64,000 nucleotides of DNA, from positions 372,001 to 436,000 of the forward strand of contig CAWGMT010000008.1 in the NCBI GenBank assembly GCA_963823675.1, written 5' to 3'. The notes under the pieces are model-generated. The model was not told the origin of the DNA. It did no database searches and saw only the letters and a list, made by a program, of their open reading frames with translations. The position numbers and the translations under genes were made by a program. Positions 36,681 through 48,067 of this stretch are shown here, piece after piece; position 1 is the first letter of the stretch, and each line of letters begins with the position of its first letter. The DNA is from CAWGMT01 sp963823675. Lineage in GTDB: Bacteria; Planctomycetota; Planctomycetia; Isosphaerales; Isosphaeraceae.

Positions 36681-36959
36681 ATGACGATCAACATCAACCT
36701 CACTCCAGATCAGGAACGCCAGCTTGAGGAGCTTGCCCGTCAAAACGGGAAGGAACCTGCGGCCTACGTCAACGATGTCGTCACTGCGTACTTGAACGGA
36801 GTCAGGTCGAAGGGCCAGAAGACGTTCGAGGAGATCCTGGCTCCAATCTGGGAAGGCTGGCGACAAAGTGGCATGACGGAGGATCAGATCAACGAACTTT
36901 TCGGGCGCGAGCTTCAGGAGGTCAGGCGAGAACGGCGTCAGCGGAAACGGACGACGTGA
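36681..36959 (+). CDS. ribbon-helix-helix-type antitoxin
   Basis: 92 residues. The N-terminus TININLTPDQERQLEELARQ has the strand-helix pattern of a CopG/RHH DNA-binding antitoxin, followed by a hydrophilic helical C-terminus (QINELFGRELQEVRRERRQ) that would wrap the toxin. Its stop overlaps the GTG start of the PIN gene (GTGA), the standard toxin-antitoxin coupling. The antitoxin is intact although the toxin is broken. Confidence 0.75.
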   Translation: MTININLTPDQERQLEELARQNGKEPAAYVNDVVTAYLNGVRSKGQKTFEEILAPIWEGWRQSGMTEDQINELFGRELQEVRRERRQRKRTT

Positions 36960-37251
36960 GCCAGCCCGATCGACCGGCAGTCGTTCTTGACTGCATTTCC
37001 GCCGGATCGAACAAGTCGCTCAGAGAATCAACGACGCTCCAGTCTCCTACGAACTGCCGCGCGACCCTGATGACGAGCCGTATCTCAATCTCGCCCTGGC
37101 TGCGAACGCTGATTATCTGGTGACCTGGGACAAGGACATGCTCGACCTGATGCAGGACGCGGGCTTTCGAGCTCAATATCCCCAGCTCACCATCCTGACC
37201 CCCGTCGCCTTTCTCCAGGCGTTGACACCACCTCAAGGACAACCGCCGTAA
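36956..37251 (+). pseudogene. PIN-domain toxin, internally deleted
   Basis: The N-terminus reads SQPDRPAVVLDC, the start of a PIN RNase with its first acidic residue. After about 36995 the frame changes and jumps straight to RRIEQVAQRINDAPVSYELP, DPDDEPYLNLALAANADYLV and TWDKDMLDLM, the C-terminal half with the remaining acidic residues, ending at TAA 37249. Some 60-70 central residues expected in the family are missing and the junction is out of frame, so the toxin is inactive. Confidence 0.75.
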
Positions 37252-37508
37252 CGGCGGCGAATAATTCGACCGTCGGTTGAAGCTTCTGGGAACCTCTGAT
37301 CCGATGGCTCAGTCACCGCGTCGTTTGGGGCCGACTCAACAGCACTCTGAACGAGATGAACGAGACGCGGGAGATTCCTACATTGGTTGGCCGACTGGGT
37401 AATCTGGCGAGTTGTGGCTTGGATCGCATTCTTGACAGAATGCGGCCTGATTTCTTCCTCGATTGCCGAGTCCGCTACCCATTAGAGGAACGTCCCCGTT
37501 TCCGGTTT

Positions 37509-37847
37509 TCAGGTGTTCTTTCGCCCTTTCCGGGTCGCCGCGCGCTTGCCAGCCGGCTTCCCGCTCGTCGATCCCAATCGCGCCTCGACCTCCGCGAGTG
37601 GAAGCGACTTTCCACTGGCTCGCCGCCGCCGGATCATCCGCCAGAAATCCTGCGAGCGTGCCAGCTCCAGATCTTCCGCATCGTAATCTTCGATCCCAAC
37701 CAGCACCGCGCAGGGTTTGCCACGCCGGGAAATCACGATGCGTTCGCTCTGCGCGCGGGTCAAGATCGAGTCCAGGTGCTTTTCGAACGCCCGGAGCGAC
37801 TCCAACTCGCCGATCGCCAGCTCGTGGACGACAATTTCATAAGCCAT
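37509..37847 (-). CDS. Phd/YefM-type antitoxin
   Basis: 112 residues. It has the Phd/YefM core ELESLRAFEKHLDSILTRAQ, ERIVISRRGKPCAVLVGIED and a basic C-terminus (AGKRAATRKGRKNT). Such antitoxins bind their own promoter and neutralise a RelE/Doc/PIN toxin. No toxin frame lies within 250 bp on either side, so it is orphaned here or acts in trans. Confidence 0.8.
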   Translation of the reverse strand: MAYEIVVHELAIGELESLRAFEKHLDSILTRAQSERIVISRRGKPCAVLVGIEDYDAEDLELARSQDFWRMIRRRRASGKSLPLAEVEARLGSTSGKPAGKRAATRKGRKNT

Positions 37848-37894
37848 GACCCCATCATATACTGCGGGCCGACCTGAAGAGGAAGCGACTCATA

Positions 37895-38023
37895 GTCCGG
37901 CCTGCTTGCGAGCGGAGCCAAGGCACTAGACTGATCGGCTCTTGGGAGCCACCCCGTCCGGCCTGCTTGCGAGGGGAGCCAAGCGAGGACGCGACTCGAT
38001 TCAAGGCCCGGCCTGCTTGCGAG
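37895..38023. repeat. three direct repeats upstream of thrS
   Basis: The 18-bp unit GTCCGGCCTGCTTGCGAG occurs at 37895-37912, 37956-37973 and, with one change, 38006-38023, followed by GGAGCCA in the first two. Periods are 61 and 50 bp. It lies between the antitoxin and thrS and encodes nothing obvious. Confidence 0.8.
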
Positions 38024-38186
38024 AGTAGTCAGCCGGCAGTCGATGGAATGGATCGAACCCAGACCGATCGCCGGCGTGTCGGCATTGGCAGCATGAGTGG
38101 GATTTGGGTACGCTGTGCGAACGAATACGCGGTTACCGTTTCCGCTCCCGTACGATGTATCCGCACGATCGGAGAAGTTGGCGACG

Positions 38187-40384
<2,198 letters not shown>

Positions 40385-40405
40385 GTGGGGATGAGGGTCG
40401 GAATC

Positions 40406-41401
40406 ATGAAAACGACTGCGCCGAAAATGGCCGCACTCCCGATCGGCGTCGAGGCGGTGCGAGAGGCGGCAAAGCGGATCGCTCCCTGGGCCCATCGCAC
40501 GCCGGTGATGACTTCCCGGGCGCTCGATGAGCGCTCCGGCGCAAAAGCGTTTCTCAAGTGCGAGAATTTCCAGAAGGTCGGTGCGTTCAAGTTCCGGGGC
40601 GCGATCAACGCCGTCTTGCAGCTTGGCGACGACGAACGCCGCTCCGGAGTGATCACGCACTCCTCCGGCAATCATGCCCAGGCGCTCGCCCTGGCGGGGA
40701 AGCTGCTGGGAGTGCCGGTGACCGTGGTGATGCCTCGGAATGCCCCGGCGGTGAAGCGCGCTGCCACCGAAGGATATGGCGCCCGCATCGTCTTCTGCGA
40801 GCCGACGTTTCAATCGCGCGAGGAGACGGTCGCCGCCGAGATCGCCAAGCATGGCCTGGCGCTGGTCCATCCCTTCGACGACTGGAACATCATCGCCGGC
40901 CAGGGAACGGCCGCCTGGGAGCTGCTCGAGGAGACCGGTCCGCTCGACCTATTGATCTGCCCCGTCGGCGGCGGCGGACTGCTGGCCGGAACGGCCCTGG
41001 CGTGCGAGGGCCGATCGCCGCAAACCCGCGTCTTCGGCGCCGAGCCCGCCAATGCCGACGACGCCCGCCGCTCGCTCGAATCGGGCTCGATCCAGACTGT
41101 GAACGACCCACGCACCATGGCCGACGGTTTGCGTACCACCTCGGTCGGCCCGCGCACATTCGCCGTGATCTCCGGCCGGGTCGAGCGCATCGTGGCCGTG
41201 AGCGAGCGCGAGATCCTGGATGCAATGCGGTTCGTCTGGGAGCGCATCAAGATCGTCATCGAGCCTTCGAGCGCCGTTGCCGTCGCGCCGTTATTGACAG
41301 GTGCTCTCGATACGAACGGATTGAGGGTCGGTGTCGTGATCAGCGGCGGCAACGTCGACACCGAGCCTCTCTTCGCGGCGCTGGCGTCGAAATACCTGTG
41401 A
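40406..41401 (+). CDS. threonine dehydratase / serine racemase family PLP enzyme
   Basis: 331 residues of fold-type II. The PLP lysine is in KVGAFKFRGAINAVL, the phosphate-binding loop is CPVGGGGLLAGTAL, and SSGNHAQALALAG contacts the substrate. There is no C-terminal ACT domain, so it matches catabolic threonine dehydratases or serine racemases rather than regulated IlvA. GAGGG precedes the ATG; GTG 40385 and ATG 40391 are alternatives. It begins 21 bp after thrS. Confidence 0.88.
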   Translation: MKTTAPKMAALPIGVEAVREAAKRIAPWAHRTPVMTSRALDERSGAKAFLKCENFQKVGAFKFRGAINAVLQLGDDERRSGVITHSSGNHAQALALAGKLLGVPVTVVMPRNAPAVKRAATEGYGARIVFCEPTFQSREETVAAEIAKHGLALVHPFDDWNIIAGQGTAAWELLEETGPLDLLICPVGGGGLLAGTALACEGRSPQTRVFGAEPANADDARRSLESGSIQTVNDPRTMADGLRTTSVGPRTFAVISGRVERIVAVSEREILDAMRFVWERIKIVIEPSSAVAVAPLLTGALDTNGLRVGVVISGGNVDTEPLFAALASKYL

Positions 41402-41429
41402 ATCGTTCTGGATCGGTTCGGGGCACGAC

Positions 41430-42878
41430 ATGTTCGACCGTGCGCGGAGTCGCGACAAGCCGGTGGCGTGGATGCTGCCGTGGTGCCTGGCGTCGGCGAT
41501 CTTGCTGGCGGCTGCTTGCGGAGCCGGGCCGGCGGGCCCGCGCGGCGGTGTGGCAAAGACCCCGTCGCGGACTGTGATCGCCGTCGCGATCGTCGGCCTT
41601 GCGGTCGTCACATTGCTGGTCGCGCGCGGCGTTGACGTGCGGCTGGTCCTGCTGTTGGGAGCACTGCTGCTCTTCGTGGCGACCGGCCGGCCGGGCGCGA
41701 TGGCCGCCAAGCTCGTTGCCGAGATGGCCAACCCCGGGACCGTGGTGCCGATCTGCTCGGCGATGGGGTTCGCGTACGTCCTTCGCGCCACGGGATGCGA
41801 CCGGCATCTCGTCCACTTGCTGGTGCAGCCGCTGCGCCGGGCGCGGGTGGTGCTGATACCAGGCGGAATTGTTTCCGGCTACTTGATCAACACGACAATC
41901 GTGAGCCAGGCGGGTACCGCTGCGGTCCTGGGCCCGATTCTCATTCCCCTGCTCCGTGCCGCCGGGCTCGGCTCGACGACGGCCGGGGCCATCTTGCTCC
42001 TGGGCTCGTCGGCGGGGGGCGAGCTCTTCAATCCCGGCGCCGTCGAGATGCGCAAGCTGGCCGAGCTGACCGGGCTAACCGGCGCGGCCGTTGTCGGCCG
42101 GTCAGCGCCGCTCAATCTCCTGAGTTTCTCGGCCGCTCTGGGTGCGTTCTGGCTCTTGGCTGTCCGAAGGGAGAGGTCCCGGCCGGAAGCGGGCCCGAAT
42201 TCTCCGGCTTCCGATCAGGGGGCTTCCGACTCAGCGCCATTTCGCGTCAATCTTTTCAAGGCGCTGGTCCCGATCCTGCCGCTCTTGATTCTGTTCACCG
42301 ACCACGCGCTGGGCTCGAGCTCGGTGCTACGCGGGCTCGAGGGGCCCGCGAGGATCTTGACGGCGATGTTAATCGGCGTCGCGGCCGCGGCGATGTCGAG
42401 CTGGAAGACGGCCGGCGGCCTGGCCACAGCCTTCTTCGAGGGGGCCGGCTATGCTTATAGCCACGTCATCTCCCTGATCGTAGTCGCCTCGACGTTCGCG
42501 GAAGCAGTCCGGCTGAGCGGACTGATCGAGCTCTTGATCCAGGCAATCCAGCCGTGGCCCATACTGGCGAGGGTCGTCGCCACGATCGCGCCTTGGAGCC
42601 TGGCTGTCGTGTCGGGAACCGGGATCGCGCCGGCGGTCGCCATCATGGAGTTCTTCATCCCGGCGGCCGGATCGATGGGGCTGGAGCCCGTCCAGCTCGG
42701 GACGCTGGCGGCGTTGGGTGCGCACTACGGCCGCACGATGAGCCCGGCGGCGGCCGTCGTCATGGTCTCGTCGCGACTCGCTCAGTCCAGTGCCAGGGAA
42801 CTGATTCGCGAGGTCGCGATTCCGCTCTTTGTGGGCGGCGTGGTTTTGTTGGTGGCGGCGATGTTGCGAGTGTTCTGA
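41430..42878 (+). CDS. DcuC-type C4-dicarboxylate / anaerobic carrier family transporter
   Basis: 482 residues with about 12 membrane segments. Family text includes VVPICSAMGFAYVLRATGCD, IPGGIVSGYLINTTIVSQAG, LLLGSSAGGELFNPGAVE and HYGRTMSPAAAVVMV, matching the DcuC/YfcC superfamily of C4-dicarboxylate exchangers. The first 45 residues (to GGVAKTPSR) are less conserved and the true start may be downstream. It follows the PLP dehydratase by 28 bp, suggesting a shared amino- or keto-acid role, but that is only context. Confidence 0.85.
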   Translation: MFDRARSRDKPVAWMLPWCLASAILLAAACGAGPAGPRGGVAKTPSRTVIAVAIVGLAVVTLLVARGVDVRLVLLLGALLLFVATGRPGAMAAKLVAEMANPGTVVPICSAMGFAYVLRATGCDRHLVHLLVQPLRRARVVLIPGGIVSGYLINTTIVSQAGTAAVLGPILIPLLRAAGLGSTTAGAILLLGSSAGGELFNPGAVEMRKLAELTGLTGAAVVGRSAPLNLLSFSAALGAFWLLAVRRERSRPEAGPNSPASDQGASDSAPFRVNLFKALVPILPLLILFTDHALGSSSVLRGLEGPARILTAMLIGVAAAAMSSWKTAGGLATAFFEGAGYAYSHVISLIVVASTFAEAVRLSGLIELLIQAIQPWPILARVVATIAPWSLAVVSGTGIAPAVAIMEFFIPAAGSMGLEPVQLGTLAALGAHYGRTMSPAAAVVMVSSRLAQSSARELIREVAIPLFVGGVVLLVAAMLRVF

Positions 42879-42947
42879 TTGGGGCTGAGCTCCAGCGAGA
42901 AGCCCCGGAATAGATAAATGAGGGAACCTCTGCCGCGAAGCGCCACG

Positions 42948-43994
42948 TCAGCGGCAGTCCATCATATAAGTAATGACACGCTTGTCCGCGTCGGGCACTT
43001 CCTTGGCGCTGAGTGTTCGAAGTTTCCGGCCCGTGAGGTCGACCACCTCGAAGCGGGCGTCGCTCGCCCGCATCGGTCCATTGCTGATCTGCAAAACGAG
43101 CGACCGGCTGTCGGGTGCCCAGCACACCTCCACCATTTGCGTCTGCGCATCACCGGCCCGCAGGACTTCCTTGGGCGTCTCGCTGGCGAGGCCCTGCACC
43201 ATGACACGGGATTGATTGAGGTCGCCCAACTCGGCCTCGGTCCAGAGCAGCGAGCGGCTGTCGGGTGAGAAGCGGGGCGGTGCCCCCATGAGGAGCGCCT
43301 TGGGATCGGTGAGCGAAGAGCCGGTAAAGTGTCGAATCAGGCGCTTGCCCCTTCCGTCGGGGCGCATGATTTGGATGTCGTCCCGGTTCATCGGGGCAGC
43401 CTGTCCGCCGATTTTGCGTGGGCCGGACGATGTTGCAAGCCACCGTCCGTCGCGCGACCAGTCCCAGACCATTGCGGTCGCAGCGATTGGCAGTTTGCGC
43501 GGCTTCGATCCATCGGTACGGACTCGCCAGGTTGTACGCGTCAGATCGGTCTTGGCAGGCGCGTAGGTCGTCACGATCAGCTCATGGCTGTCGGGCGACC
43601 AGCCAAGATGACCAAACTGCCCCTCAATGGGGATCTGCACAGGCTCGGCGTGCCCACCGAGATCAACGATCCACAGGGTCGCATGCGCGTCACCGGGAGT
43701 TGACCCGCACCAGGCGTATTTCTTTGCGTTCGGCGACACGCGGCCCCCGCGTTGGACCTCTTTGGCCAGCGGCGTCCAGGTCTTGGCGTCGGTATCGAGC
43801 AGCGCCAGCCCCTCCGTCCCATCGGCCGTTTCCTTGCTCAAGACGAACAACTGCCACACGCCCGACGCCTTGGGCGAAGTGCTCCGACGCGGTCGTTGCT
43901 GTGCGATCGCGGGTGACGCGACGGACACGAGCAGAAGTGTGAAACAGGTGATCGCCGGCCACGAAGTCCGACTCGCGGGGGGCAACCTGCGCAT
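42948..43994 (-). CDS. secreted PD40 beta-propeller protein
   Basis: 348 residues. A signal peptide (start MRRLPPASR, ending PAIAQ) is followed by TolB-like repeats: GGRVSPNAKKYAWCG, HLGWSPDSHELIVTTYAP, VWDWSRDGRWLATSS, RFSPDSRSLLWTEAE and VCWAPDSRSLVLQ. The propeller probably mediates protein contact outside the cytoplasm. No catalytic domain is attached and no partner is evident. Confidence 0.82.
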   Translation of the reverse strand: MRRLPPASRTSWPAITCFTLLLVSVASPAIAQQRPRRSTSPKASGVWQLFVLSKETADGTEGLALLDTDAKTWTPLAKEVQRGGRVSPNAKKYAWCGSTPGDAHATLWIVDLGGHAEPVQIPIEGQFGHLGWSPDSHELIVTTYAPAKTDLTRTTWRVRTDGSKPRKLPIAATAMVWDWSRDGRWLATSSGPRKIGGQAAPMNRDDIQIMRPDGRGKRLIRHFTGSSLTDPKALLMGAPPRFSPDSRSLLWTEAELGDLNQSRVMVQGLASETPKEVLRAGDAQTQMVEVCWAPDSRSLVLQISNGPMRASDARFEVVDLTGRKLRTLSAKEVPDADKRVITYMMDCR

Positions 43995-44344
43995 GTTGTG
44001 TCTCCAACCTTCTGGACGAGGCAACGAACGCGGCTGCCCCTTCGATCCTTGCTCGCAGTATACTTGCCCATGCGTTGATGGGCACGATCGTCGGCGGAGT
44101 CCGGCTCAGGCAACGCCGTGATAACCTGGCAGTCCGCCCCATTCACCACGCCGTGCGAAAGTCCCAGCCGGTCTGGGGCTTGGCCGGCTGTTGCCGGCTC
44201 AACCCCAGCCGCCCGTCACGGAGCGGAAACCCGGACGCGATGAGAATCCGCTGCTGAGCCTCCTGCGCAAACTGATCGCGTCGGCGGCAACGTCCCAACC
44301 AGTCCCATTTTTTCCATTTGACTCCTGGGACCGAAAAGAAACCG

Positions 44345-45892
44345 TCAAACCTTGAGCAGTTGCCGCGCCTCGGCGACGCCGGGCGCCGGGTAGCCGTACT
44401 CGCTGGCGGTAACCCGCGCCAGGCCGGCGAGATGGCGCCAGCGGAAGGCCGGCCGGGTCGATGCGAACTCTTCGGTAACAGTTCGATAGTACTTCTCGGC
44501 GTGCAAGGCCCCGTCCTCACTGATCGCGTAGCGGAGCATCAGGTCAAATACCGGCCGGGAAGGACGATCCAGCGTGCCGTAGCGATGGACCAGCGCGCAT
44601 GCGCGGGCTTGGTCCTTGGCCTTGATGGCTGACTCCGCCTCGGCTAGCAAGGAATCGGGCTCGACATTCCGGATCTTCTCGTTGTGCTCGGCGAAAGGAT
44701 ACGGATTGGGATTGAGGCCATTCGACTGCCCCGCCGTGTGATACGCGCCGACGATCAGGCTGGCGAGTGTATTGCGATGGTTGCTCACCCGAGCGATATT
44801 CCGCCAGGCGTTGGCGGCGTCCGAAGCGTGAACCCCCACCGATGCCCCGTGCACGCTTCCCTTGGGCTTCGCGGGCGAGTCTTCCTTGCGCCGTCCGGGA
44901 TCGTGCAGCACAAGCTGGTTTGCGGCCAGCGAGATCGCTTCGCCAATTGCCTCTGTAGCAACACCATCACGCAGGGCTTCCGCGACTGCGGTCGCCGCCT
45001 GTTCGCGGCTGGAGGAGTAGATCGTCTGGCTCAGCGCCTCGATCCAGGCGACGTTTGGATGCTTCTCTCCGCTCGATTCGGATTTCGATTGCACCCGATC
45101 GAGCAAACGAGGAAGGAGGTCCCGCAATGCCTGGCTGCTCTTGTATTTTTTGATCGAGTTTTCCTCGTCGCAGCAGAAGCGAACCGATTGGCGAAGCAGC
45201 GTGTGAGCGTGCTCCTTGCCCGTCAGTTCGAGCAAGGCCCAGGCGCGCCAGGCCAGGACCACCCGGTGAACGTCGGGATAATCCTGCACGACGTACTGGA
45301 GGTCGTTATAAGCTTCGTCGAGCGGGCCGTGCACCAGCGCGGCAAAGGCCTTTTCCGCTCCATCGTAGTCGGCCCGCCGGGTCATCTCGCGCAAGGCTTC
45401 GCCGGCGCACTGGCCCTCGGGCAGACTGGCAGGCTCGATCGAATGGAGAGTCTCGTGCGACTTCCCCCCCATCTGCTGGATGTGGTTGGTGTTGCGGTAG
45501 AGCACTTTCAGCACGGGAAGGGCCCGGTTCGCCTCGGATAGCTCGCCCGACATCTGGTAGGCGGGGGCAAGTGCCATCATCGCGTGATAACCGTCGTAAT
45601 CCTGGCCGCCGAATGTGCGGGCATTGGCCAGCGCGGCCGCGGCCACGAGCTGGCGCAGATCGGTACCGCTCTTCATTTTCTCCAGGACCGCCGGCAAGAG
45701 CCGGTCGATGGGGGTCTCCTGCATCAGGGCGACCAGCGGCTCCGACGCGCCGAACGTCAAACGCCCGGCACTCCCGTCAGCGAGGGCGGTCGAAGCCAGG
45801 CCCAGGTCTTCTGCGATGGCCGAGCCCACGCTGGCGACCAGCATGCCTCGGCCCACGTTCGCGAGAAAATCACGACGGCGATAGCGTTTCAT
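44345..45892 (-). CDS. Tat-signal secreted helical-repeat protein, unknown function
   Basis: 515 residues. The N-terminus MKRYRRRDFLANVGRGMLVASVG has the twin-arginine pattern RRDFL and a hydrophobic core, so export in folded form is likely. The rest is helical, repeat-like (alpha-alpha pairs; KFAALVHGPLDEAY-like blocks) and contains several His/Cys residues (FCCDEENSIKKY, THTL, HNEKIRN) that could bind a cofactor. I recognise it only as a type of long hypothetical protein found in planctomycetes. Confidence 0.75.
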   Translation of the reverse strand: MKRYRRRDFLANVGRGMLVASVGSAIAEDLGLASTALADGSAGRLTFGASEPLVALMQETPIDRLLPAVLEKMKSGTDLRQLVAAAALANARTFGGQDYDGYHAMMALAPAYQMSGELSEANRALPVLKVLYRNTNHIQQMGGKSHETLHSIEPASLPEGQCAGEALREMTRRADYDGAEKAFAALVHGPLDEAYNDLQYVVQDYPDVHRVVLAWRAWALLELTGKEHAHTLLRQSVRFCCDEENSIKKYKSSQALRDLLPRLLDRVQSKSESSGEKHPNVAWIEALSQTIYSSSREQAATAVAEALRDGVATEAIGEAISLAANQLVLHDPGRRKEDSPAKPKGSVHGASVGVHASDAANAWRNIARVSNHRNTLASLIVGAYHTAGQSNGLNPNPYPFAEHNEKIRNVEPDSLLAEAESAIKAKDQARACALVHRYGTLDRPSRPVFDLMLRYAISEDGALHAEKYYRTVTEEFASTRPAFRWRHLAGLARVTASEYGYPAPGVAEARQLLKV

Positions 45893-46030
45893 GGTCGTTC
45901 TCCTTGGGTGTTGATGAGATTCTCAAGCCAGTTGAGCAAGGCCGCGTCTCGGATGAGAAGCGGGTCTCTCGCCCCGCTTCGAGGATCTTCGCCTATTCCT
46001 CCTAACGCGGGGCCGTTACATATCTTCGCC

Positions 46031-47929
46031 TTAAACCTCGGCGGGGGGAAGCTCCTTGAGCCGTCGCGACCTGATCACCAGGACCAGGCCGCATAGTCCC
46101 AGGAGCGTCCCGGCAACCACGGCCATCAATACAAACGTTCCGCGCAATCCCTCGCGGGTGCGAGCGATATCGCGATCGAGCGGCCTGATGATCTCGAGCA
46201 CGCCGCCAACCTCACCGGCTTTCCAATCCCTTTTTGTACTGGTCGAGTCGGCATTATGACAATTGATACAATTGGCCTCCATCACCCGAGCCGTTGCATA
46301 ACGCAACGCCGGACGGCCCCGGAAGGCCTCGAAGCGAAAAAACGGCTGCTCGGGGTTTCGTCCCAGGTCGGCGAGTGCCGCCCGCTCGAAGTCATCGCGG
46401 GGACCGCCGTGCTTGCGGGAACGGAACGGGAAGTTACTGTACAGCCGGAATTGCATTCCCGTCTTGCTTCTCTCCCCGATCCGCTGGCCGGACTCGATGG
46501 TAAAGGTCGCCGGCAGCGGGATCGCGCCCTTCCTGGTTGCATAGTCGGGAGTCGCGACGATCCCGTGGGACTGCAACCGGTTGACAACTTCCGAGCTATA
46601 GAGCGCATTGACCACATCGAGCATCTCGGATTGCTGGGCAGCTCCTTCAAGGGCCGTCGATCGCACGAGCTGTTCCGAGAGGAGCGAAAGGTGTCCAAGC
46701 CCAACGGCCGAACCCAGCGAGACCGCCAAGAGGAGGCTGGCCGCCAGCGGATTGCGCAGAAACCACTGTCGGAGGCGTTCGATCCGCCCCATCGGGCGCG
46801 CACGGATCGGCTCGTTGGCCAGGTAACGCCGCAAGTCGCCGGCAAGGTCGCTGCCCGAAGGGTATCGGCGGGTGGGCGACTTGGCCATCGCCTTCAAACA
46901 GATCGTCTCCAGATCGCGAGGGATCTTGTCGTTGAGCTGTCGGGGCGGCCGCGGCTCATCGTCCAGAACCTGATTGATCAACATTCGTCGATTGCCCCGG
47001 AACGGGCGTTCGCCGGTCAAAAGCTCGTAGAGCACGACGCCCAAGCTGTAGATGTCGGTGCGGGCGTCGACCCGGTGCGATTCACCCCGAGCCTGTTCGG
47101 GCGACATGTACGCCGGAGTGCCGAGCACCTGGCCGTCCTCGGTCATGACGGAATCCTCGGCTTCGCGCTTGGCCAGGCCGAAGTCCATCACGAATGGCCT
47201 GTTCTCCACGTCCAGCAAGATATTGGACGGCTTGATGTCGCGGTGGATGACCCCGTGCCGGTGGGCGTAGTCGAGGGCGTCGGCGATCGCCGCGACGAGC
47301 TCGGCGGCCTGACGGACGGGGATCGAACCCGCGCTGATGCGAGTGGAGAGCGTCGTCCCTTGGACAAACTCTTCGACAAGATAGAAGGTGCCGTCTTCGG
47401 TCTGGCCCGTCTCATGGAGTGAGACGATGCCCGGGTGCCGAAGCTGGGCCGCGCTCCGCGCCTTGCGCAGGAACCGCGCCACGTCCTCCTGGCTCGCCAA
47501 GCTTCCCGCCCTGGGGACTTTGATCGCGACCATGCGGCCAAGCTCGCTGTCGAGCGCTCGGAAGACGTAGCCGAACGATCCAGCTCCCAGCCGCTCGATG
47601 AGCTGAAACCGGCCGAGCGTGCGATCACTCACCTCCGCCGCCAGCCAGGCCGCTGCGTCCGGTGGGCCCCGGCGGAGTCTGACCTTCTCCAGGATCGCCT
47701 CAGGCACGGCCTCCGGCATGACTCCATCGGAGTGGCTCAACTGCCGCAGTTTGATCAAAAGGGGATTACCTACCCGATCGAACAGTTGCAGGATCTGGTC
47801 GCAAGCGCCGCAGCTTTCGACGTGGCTGGCGATGCGCGCGAATTCCCCCGGCGAGACGCTACCAATCGCGAACTGTTCAAGCTCGTGTCGATCAGGACAG
47901 GGTGATCGGTTCAAGAATCGCCCCCTCAA
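46031..47929 (-). CDS. serine/threonine kinase with zinc-finger N-terminus and haem-type sensor C-terminus
   Basis: 632 residues. Residues 10-45 form an anti-sigma-like zinc finger (H36, C40, C43 with C11/H15). The kinase spans 107-375: GAGSFGYVF, AIK (K137), IHRDIKPSN (D231), DFG 249-251 and TPAYMSPEQA. A membrane segment at about 393-415 precedes a DUF3365/Tll0287-like extracytoplasmic domain with a c-type haem motif CINCH (554-558), closed by a second membrane segment at about 598-619. It is divergent from an ECF sigma gene 138 bp away, so an extracytoplasmic redox or gas signal could reach the sigma factor through phosphorylation or binding. Confidence 0.9.
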   Translation of the reverse strand: MRGRFLNRSPCPDRHELEQFAIGSVSPGEFARIASHVESCGACDQILQLFDRVGNPLLIKLRQLSHSDGVMPEAVPEAILEKVRLRRGPPDAAAWLAAEVSDRTLGRFQLIERLGAGSFGYVFRALDSELGRMVAIKVPRAGSLASQEDVARFLRKARSAAQLRHPGIVSLHETGQTEDGTFYLVEEFVQGTTLSTRISAGSIPVRQAAELVAAIADALDYAHRHGVIHRDIKPSNILLDVENRPFVMDFGLAKREAEDSVMTEDGQVLGTPAYMSPEQARGESHRVDARTDIYSLGVVLYELLTGERPFRGNRRMLINQVLDDEPRPPRQLNDKIPRDLETICLKAMAKSPTRRYPSGSDLAGDLRRYLANEPIRARPMGRIERLRQWFLRNPLAASLLLAVSLGSAVGLGHLSLLSEQLVRSTALEGAAQQSEMLDVVNALYSSEVVNRLQSHGIVATPDYATRKGAIPLPATFTIESGQRIGERSKTGMQFRLYSNFPFRSRKHGGPRDDFERAALADLGRNPEQPFFRFEAFRGRPALRYATARVMEANCINCHNADSTSTKRDWKAGEVGGVLEIIRPLDRDIARTREGLRGTFVLMAVVAGTLLGLCGLVLVIRSRRLKELPPAEV

Positions 47930-48067
47930 TTACGCGTATCCGACCAATCATTCAACGCGAGGGCGTTACACTTTCCTCGGCCTGGACTCTCGTACCCGAA
48001 ACCAATCATCATTATTGTTTTAGATAGTGGCCGCTGACCATCCGGTGACAATCTCATCGTTCTGTCC

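Noticed and set aside
37356..37877. 173-codon plus-strand frame over the Phd/YefM gene
   Set aside because: It is antisense to a clear antitoxin; its own translation shows no family features.
37895..38023. Three direct repeats considered as a small CRISPR array
   Set aside because: The repeat core is only 18 bp, spacers are unequal (43 and 32 bp), copies vary, and no cas gene is in the window.
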